Under the pieces are notes generated by a model. It saw nothing but the letters and a program-made list of their open reading frames with translations, ran no database searches and was not told where the DNA came from. Positions 59,566 to 64,000 of a stretch of 64,000 nt of DNA are shown here, piece by piece. This DNA is from Paenibacillus dendritiformis (GTDB lineage Bacteria; Bacillota; Bacilli; Paenibacillales; Paenibacillaceae). The stretch covers positions 5,394,501 to 5,458,500 of the forward strand of contig NZ_AP025344.1 of NCBI RefSeq assembly GCF_021654795.1, written 5' to 3'. Within the stretch, counting starts at the first letter, position 1, and every line of letters starts with the position of its first letter. A program made the translations under genes and the position numbers.

Positions 59566-60249
59566 TCATCCTTGGGCCGCGGCCCGGGATTGCTCCAACG
59601 TGCGGATGATTTCCTCCAGACTCATATCCGCCAGTGAGGCCAATTGCAGATCGGCATGCTCGAACGAGAAAAGACGCGTCACCCGATTCGGCACGGCGAC
59701 GCAAGACAGACCGGCCGCCTTTGCCGCCATCGTCCCGACAAGGGAATCCTCGAACGCGATCGTCTCCTCCGGCTTCACCCCGAGCTTCTCCACCGCTTTC
59801 CGGTATATCTCCGGATCCGGCTTCACCTTGGCGGCATCGTCCCGCGTCTGCAGCACATCGAAATAGTCCAGGAGCCCGCAGCGCTTGATATGCTCTACGG
59901 CCCAGGCGGCCGAAGCGCTGGAGGCGAGGGCCACGCGCAGGCCGGTGCGGCGGGCATCCTCCAGGAGCTGCTTCACGCCCGGCATTACGTCCAATTCCGC
60001 GATTAAGGCGGTGTACATTTCCCGGTGGCGGCGGTGCAGCCCCTCCCGATCGACAGGCTTGCCGAGCTGCTCATCCAAGTAATCGCAGGCCAGCTGCCAT
60101 GTCTGAATGCCGCCGACCCACTCCTTCCATACCTCCAGCGGCATGTCCAGATCGAAGCTCCGAACGAGCTCGCAGAAGGAATCGTAGCTGGCCGTCTCCG
60201 TATCCACAATAAGTCCGTCAAAATCCAACGCAATCGCCTTGATCGCCAC
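59566..60249 (-). CDS. HAD-IA phosphatase (beta-phosphoglucomutase-like)
   Basis: 227 residues. Nucleophile motif LDFDGLIVDTE, motif II VALASSAS, motif III Lys in KVKPDPEIY and motif IV AFEDSLVGTMAAKAAG are complete, with the helical cap of the YhcW/beta-phosphoglucomutase group. It should hydrolyse a small sugar phosphate or related compound. GGAGG-like GGAGGCGGG precedes the ATG. Confidence 0.92.
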   Translation of the reverse strand: MAIKAIALDFDGLIVDTETASYDSFCELVRSFDLDMPLEVWKEWVGGIQTWQLACDYLDEQLGKPVDREGLHRRHREMYTALIAELDVMPGVKQLLEDARRTGLRVALASSASAAWAVEHIKRCGLLDYFDVLQTRDDAAKVKPDPEIYRKAVEKLGVKPEETIAFEDSLVGTMAAKAAGLSCVAVPNRVTRLFSFEHADLQLASLADMSLEEIIRTLEQSRAAAQG

Positions 60250-60422
60250 ATTCCCGCCTCCTTCTCAATCCACTTCGTTGTTTTCCCTTATCAAGAACAT
60301 ACTTCCCTGCCTCGCCGCTTATTTCCTTCCGCGGCTATATGCAAAGCTTCATAAAAACATCCGCCTGTCTGGACCGGCGGGTTCACGAGAATCTGCAAAT
60401 ACCCTGGTGCAGCTGACGATTA

Positions 60423-61304
60423 TCAGGCCGCAAGGTAGTCCCGCTTGGGCTCCGGCTTCCACAGCGATCCGGCCATCCCGGCAAAAATAAGCACGATGCC
60501 GGCAACCTGCAGCGGAGTCGGGCGAAATCCGGTAAAGACCGTATCAAGCAAAATGGCGACCGCCGGATCGACAAAGATGAGTGCGGAGATAATCCGTGCC
60601 GACAAATTGCGGAGGCTGTCAAAAAACAAATAGTAGACAAAACCGGTATGGATCAGCCCGGTCGCCGCAATATATGCCCAATTAGATGGCGTCAGACTGT
60701 GGAACGCGCCGAAGTCCACAAAGGGCAGCAGCAGAAAAACGCCCAACAGCGTCTGCAGCACCGTCATCAGGTAGGCGCTCATAACGTGGATGCCTTTGCC
60801 CAGCAGCGTCGTCCCGGCGTAGAACAGCGCGGCCAGCAGCGCCCACCCCGCGCCCGTAGACCACACCTCATCCCACGACAAGCCCTGATCGAGGCCGATG
60901 ACGAACAGCGTTCCGACGAAGCAGACGAGGATGGAGAGCGCCGCCAGCGGCGTCATTTTCTCACGGAACAGGAAGCTCCCCAAGATGAGGACGAAGACAG
61001 GCGCGAGATGATAGATTGAAATCGAGATGGTGACCGACATCGTCTCGAAGGATCGGAACAGAAAGACCCAGTTCAAGACGAGGAACACGCCGCACGCCAG
61101 AACCTGAATCACTTCTCTTCCGATGTACCGCTCCCGCTTGGCCTGCCCGGTCAGCACCCAGCACAGGCTGAGGAACAAGGTCGCGCAGATGCAGCGGACG
61201 AACACCAATTCCAGCGCGGGCAAGCCCGTCTGCTGCGAGAAAAAGCCGACGGAACCGAAGATAGCCATCGACAGCGTCAACTTCAATTTGGGGAATGAAT
61301 TCAT
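60423..61304 (-). CDS. EamA/DMT-family transporter
   Basis: 293 residues with ten hydrophobic helices forming two EamA repeats (FVRCICATLFLSLCWVL, PAVAILLDTVFTGFRPTPLQ). Members move amino acids or metabolites across the membrane. The ATG at 61304 has GGAG upstream; the frame runs open to 61406. It is 105 bases downstream of the MmcQ/YjbR gene on the same strand. Confidence 0.9.
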   Translation of the reverse strand: MNSFPKLKLTLSMAIFGSVGFFSQQTGLPALELVFVRCICATLFLSLCWVLTGQAKRERYIGREVIQVLACGVFLVLNWVFLFRSFETMSVTISISIYHLAPVFVLILGSFLFREKMTPLAALSILVCFVGTLFVIGLDQGLSWDEVWSTGAGWALLAALFYAGTTLLGKGIHVMSAYLMTVLQTLLGVFLLLPFVDFGAFHSLTPSNWAYIAATGLIHTGFVYYLFFDSLRNLSARIISALIFVDPAVAILLDTVFTGFRPTPLQVAGIVLIFAGMAGSLWKPEPKRDYLAA

Positions 61305-61409
61305 AAGTAATCTCAACTCCGGTAAAATGACTGATGCATTCCCCATCATACCTTTTCTCCGGCGAGACGGCAATTCTTGAGGCGTTATCGGGGCGGTTTT
61401 CCGCAATCG

Positions 61410-61793
61410 TCAGATTTCCGGCTTCACCTGCTTCACGAGCCGCTTCGGAGCCGCGCGCAAATAAGCCTCCTCGATTAACTCGCCCAGCTCAGCCCAATCC
61501 AAAGGCTCATCCGTCTTGACCGATACCCAGCCGTAATGGCCGATATAAGGCGTCTTCTCAAAGCCGCCTTGCTGGAGCAAAATGTCCTGCGTCTCCCGGT
61601 CCGACTTGAAGGACAGGCCGGGCACTTTGCCTTTTTCCCCCATAATGACGAAGGATTTGCCCTTCACCTTGAAGGTGTTGTGGCCGAATCCGTCAATGAG
61701 CTCTTCCACTTCCGGCAGCGTGCCGCAGATGCGGCGCACCCGCTCCAGCATCTCCCGCCCTTCCGGCGATGTCATGCCTTCTCTTGGTTCCAT
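61410..61793 (-). CDS. MmcQ/YjbR-family protein
   Basis: 127 residues. ICGTLPEVEELIDGFGHNTFKV, KSFVIMGEKG and WVSVKTDEPLDWAELGELIEEAY match the MmcQ/YjbR fold, an alpha/beta protein of unclear, perhaps DNA-binding, role. I prefer the ATG at 61793, with GGAAGGGG upstream, over the ATG at 61814. Confidence 0.9.
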   Translation of the reverse strand: MEPREGMTSPEGREMLERVRRICGTLPEVEELIDGFGHNTFKVKGKSFVIMGEKGKVPGLSFKSDRETQDILLQQGGFEKTPYIGHYGWVSVKTDEPLDWAELGELIEEAYLRAAPKRLVKQVKPEI

Positions 61794-61895
61794 ACCGTCA
61801 TGCCCCTTCCACATTCCTGCAGTCGTTCAATGTTGTCCCGATTATAGCACAGCGGCGAGAAGATCCGAAAAGAGGACAGTTAAAGCTCAAATGCA

Positions 61896-61954
61896 TTGAC
61901 CAGATGGTCAACACAACTGTATAATAGCACTACATCAATTGACCATGTGGTCAA
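61896..61954 (+). promoter_or_regulatory. Promoter and two identical-type operators of the TetR gene
   Basis: TTGACC (61896-61901), 18 bases, TATAAT (61920-61925). Two 16-bp palindromes flank it: TTGACCAGATGGTCAA (61896-61911) covers the -35 box, and TTGACCATGTGGTCAA (61939-61954) lies just downstream of the start region. They differ only at the two central bases, so they are strong operator candidates. Confidence 0.93.
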
Positions 61955-61980
61955 ACCACAGAATTGGGAGGCATGTTGGA

Positions 61981-62598
61981 ATGGACAAACGGGATGTGCT
62001 GCTTCAAGCGGCCTTGTCGGAGTTTTCCATGAAAGGCTATGAAGCCGCTTCGACGAATCGGATAATCCAATCTGCTGGCGTATCCAAGGGCATCTTGTTT
62101 CATTATTACGGGGATAAGCAGTCGCTATATATGGCCGTGGTCCGGTATTGCAACGATTTCGTCATGGAAGCGATGCAGCGCGAGATGGAACATATGTCAG
62201 ACGATGTCTTCGAGGCGCTGGTTCAGCTCTCTGCCGCCAAGCGCAAGCTGTTCCTGGAGCATGCTCCGATATTCGGCGTGCTTCGCTCCGCCTTTGCCAG
62301 CCCTCCGAAGGCATTGCGCCAAGAACTGAAGCAGATGCAGCAGCAGATGGAGAATCAATACGTCCCGCTGCTGAAGGAGCGAGTGAATCACGCGCATTTC
62401 CGCGAAGGGATCGATCCCGATCAGGCCCTCCGATTTATCCTGCTCTCCCTGGAAGCGCTCGTTGCGCATCAGATGGCACAGAACGGCCCCCCTTCGATCG
62501 ACGATGCCACGATAGAAGGGGGCGCGGATCTGACGCCTTTTCTTGATATGTTAAAGTACGGAGTCTACAGAAAAGGAGAAGACGGTTATGAAGATTAA
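61981..62598 (+). CDS. TetR-family transcriptional regulator
   Basis: 205 residues. The N-terminal helix-turn-helix (LLQAALSEFSMKGYEAASTN, IIQSAGVSKGILFHYYGDKQ) is typical, with a helical ligand-binding C-terminal domain. The ATG at 61981 follows GGGAGG. It should repress its own promoter through the paired TTGACCA/TGGTCAA operators. It overlaps the glycosyltransferase gene by 11 bases. Confidence 0.95.
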   Translation: MDKRDVLLQAALSEFSMKGYEAASTNRIIQSAGVSKGILFHYYGDKQSLYMAVVRYCNDFVMEAMQREMEHMSDDVFEALVQLSAAKRKLFLEHAPIFGVLRSAFASPPKALRQELKQMQQQMENQYVPLLKERVNHAHFREGIDPDQALRFILLSLEALVAHQMAQNGPPSIDDATIEGGADLTPFLDMLKYGVYRKGEDGYED

Positions 62599-63859
62599 TC
62601 TTCTCACATTGGGCACACGGGGAGATGTACAGCCCTTCGTAGCTCTGGGGATGAAGCTTCGGAAAGCGGGACATGCTGTCACGGTAATAACAGCCGAGAA
62701 CTTCAAGCCGTTCGTCGAGCGGCATGGGCTCTTCTGCAGCCCGATCCGGGCCCGCTTTCTGGATCTGGCCCAATCCGAGGAAGGCAAGCAAATGCTAGGC
62801 GGGAACCCGCTCGCGATCATGCGAAATATGAAGAAGCTCATGTATCCGATGATGGAGCAAATGCTTGCCGATCTATGGGCAGCCTCCCAGGAAGCCGAAG
62901 CGCTTATCTTCCATCCGAAGGCATTGGGCGGCGCCGATATCGCCGAGAAATTGGATATTCCGGTCTTCGCGGCTCATCCCGTGCCCTTGCTTATGCCGAC
63001 CTCGCGCTTCGCGAATCCGGCCCTCCCGTTCGATACGGGCATGGGCTGGTTGAATCGGATGAGCTATTCCATGAATCGTCTGATCTCCGCTCCTTTCCTG
63101 AATCTGTTGAACCGGTGGAGACGGGAGACGCTCGGCTTGCCGGCTCGGAGGCTGTTCACCCCTGATCTGAGAATCAACGGACGAGATATTCCTGTCCTGT
63201 ACGGATGCAGTCCTGCCGTTGTTCCCTATGACCCGCGTTGGGAGGATCGTGTCTGTATGGCCGGGTTCTGGTATTTGCCGGAGACAGATCCATGGCAGGC
63301 TCCGCAGCAATTAGCCGCTTTCCTGAGTCAAGGCCCTGCCCCGCTGGCAATCAGCTTCAGCAGCATGCCGTTGAAGCAGCCGGAACGCATTCTCGCGATG
63401 ATGACGGCAGCGTTGCAGCGGTCAGGGCAAAGAGGCATTATCCTAACCGGGGGAAGCGGCATGCAGGCGGAGAAACCGTTGGATGACGTCAGCCTCTTCC
63501 TTATCGAATCGGCCCCTCATGACTGGCTGTTTCCGCGGACGACGGGTATCATTCACCATGGAGGAGCAGGTACGACCGCTTCTGCATTGCGGGCCGGCAA
63601 ACCGATGCTCGTCTGCCCGTTCGTTGGCGATCAACCGTTCTGGGCGAGGCGAATGCGGCAATTGGGCGCAGCGGCGGCCCCTCTCCGCGAGAAGGAAATG
63701 ACGGTCGACACGCTTACCGCCCGCTTGCAGGAGCTTGCCCGGAACGAGAGCCTGTCCCGGAACGCGCACACGCTTGCCCAATCGATACGGCAAGAGGACG
63801 GCCTGGAACACGCCCTGCAATTCATCCATCGCAAGCTTGAGCAGTTCAGACGGCGCTGA
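62588..63859 (+). CDS. UGT/MGT-family glycosyltransferase
   Basis: 423 residues. The N-terminal acceptor domain starts NLLTLGTRGDVQPFVALG with the catalytic-histidine region typical of GT1 enzymes; the donor-binding C-terminal motif is IIHHGGAGTTASALRAGKPMLV. GAAGACGGTT lies before the ATG. The family glycosylates macrolides, sterols and other small hydrophobic compounds. Coupling to a TetR repressor suggests drug or xenobiotic inactivation; inference. Confidence 0.94.
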   Translation: MKINLLTLGTRGDVQPFVALGMKLRKAGHAVTVITAENFKPFVERHGLFCSPIRARFLDLAQSEEGKQMLGGNPLAIMRNMKKLMYPMMEQMLADLWAASQEAEALIFHPKALGGADIAEKLDIPVFAAHPVPLLMPTSRFANPALPFDTGMGWLNRMSYSMNRLISAPFLNLLNRWRRETLGLPARRLFTPDLRINGRDIPVLYGCSPAVVPYDPRWEDRVCMAGFWYLPETDPWQAPQQLAAFLSQGPAPLAISFSSMPLKQPERILAMMTAALQRSGQRGIILTGGSGMQAEKPLDDVSLFLIESAPHDWLFPRTTGIIHHGGAGTTASALRAGKPMLVCPFVGDQPFWARRMRQLGAAAAPLREKEMTVDTLTARLQELARNESLSRNAHTLAQSIRQEDGLEHALQFIHRKLEQFRRR

Positions 63860-63884
63860 CTCTCGTGCATGCGGCCAATAACCA

Positions 63885-63920
63885 AGCCCCTCGCTCGCCG
63901 TTCCGGCCAAGCAAGGGGCT
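63885..63920. terminator. Hairpin between convergent genes
   Basis: AGCCCCTCGCT (63885-63895) pairs with AGCAAGGGGCT (63910-63920), one mismatch. Confidence 0.55.
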
Positions 63921-63952
63921 GCAAGGAGTTCCACCGTTCGATGCTGCTGTCG

Positions 63953-64000
63953 TTACCTCTTTACGGACACCGGGTCCGAGTTGTTCCGCGTGCCGACCGC
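63953..64000 (-). CDS. 3' end of an unidentified gene
   Basis: On the minus strand the last 15 codons to the stop at 63953 read AVGTRNNSDPVSVKR. The gene continues beyond the window. Too short to identify. Confidence 0.5.
   Translation of the reverse strand, partial: AVGTRNNSDPVSVKR

Overview
The window looks like a chromosomal segment of a Gram-positive, spore-forming member of the Paenibacillaceae, most likely Paenibacillus. The evidence is strong AGGAGG-type ribosome binding sites, a tripartite GerA-type germinant receptor, a T-box-controlled seryl-tRNA synthetase, a type II thymidine kinase, a PepV-type dipeptidase, a yclNOPQ-type siderophore system with Bacillus-type Fur boxes, and moderately GC-rich coding DNA with AT-rich, repeat-filled intergenic gaps. 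I saw no rRNA, tRNA, CRISPR array, prophage or insertion sequence.

Layout. 1-5 kb: a MarR/OhrR-like regulator, T-box plus SerRS, a secreted stalk-domain protein, a repeat-rich gap and a LysE-type exporter. 5-16 kb: a secreted GH85 endo-beta-N-acetylglucosaminidase behind a possible CcpA site, a TPR protein, a maltose-acetyltransferase-type enzyme, a methyltransferase, a thioredoxin, the remnant of a response regulator, an aldo/keto reductase, an acyl-CoA-dehydrogenase-like flavoenzyme, a HAD-Nudix fusion and thymidine kinase. 16-26 kb: a secreted DUF3221-like protein, the gerA-type operon, phosphoglycerate mutase, PepV, and a phasin-like/UbiB-kinase pair. 26-29.3 kb: a lower-GC island with an ABC exporter flanked by two thioredoxin-fold proteins and a six-cysteine 63-residue peptide that looks unannotated. 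29.4-35.8 kb: one long minus-strand run, ehuBCDA-ectABCD, which couples ectoine/hydroxyectoine uptake to their synthesis.

36-50 kb: a DUF2268 metalloprotease, a YneQ-like protein, an epoxide hydrolase with a divergent CGNR regulator, and a BlaI-M56 two-gene signalling unit. The receptor of that unit carries a non-penicillin-binding sensor domain, and the same domain is encoded again as a free secreted protein behind a copy of the same promoter and operators. Then follow the Fur-controlled yclNOPQ-type siderophore importer and a dicarboxylate/amino-acid symporter. 50-64 kb: a YqkE-like protein, PadR plus DUF4188, a truncated IF-3 paralogue, a 4 x 35-bp tandem repeat, GNAT enzymes, a DUF559/Vsr-like nuclease, a SecA2-type ATPase, a Fur-boxed gene followed by flavodoxin, a HAD phosphatase, an EamA transporter, an MmcQ/YjbR protein, and a TetR-glycosyltransferase pair with two identical-type operators.

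A family of intergenic repeats built from short CTGCA/TGCAG-containing segments occurs in at least four gaps (about 3.4-4.2, 37.85-38.06, 49.45-49.75 and 54.11-54.30 kb). Two long copies, in opposite orientation, align over roughly 260 bp. The strongest candidates for undescribed biology are the six-cysteine peptide/ABC/thioredoxin locus and the BlaI-M56 system with its duplicated soluble sensor.
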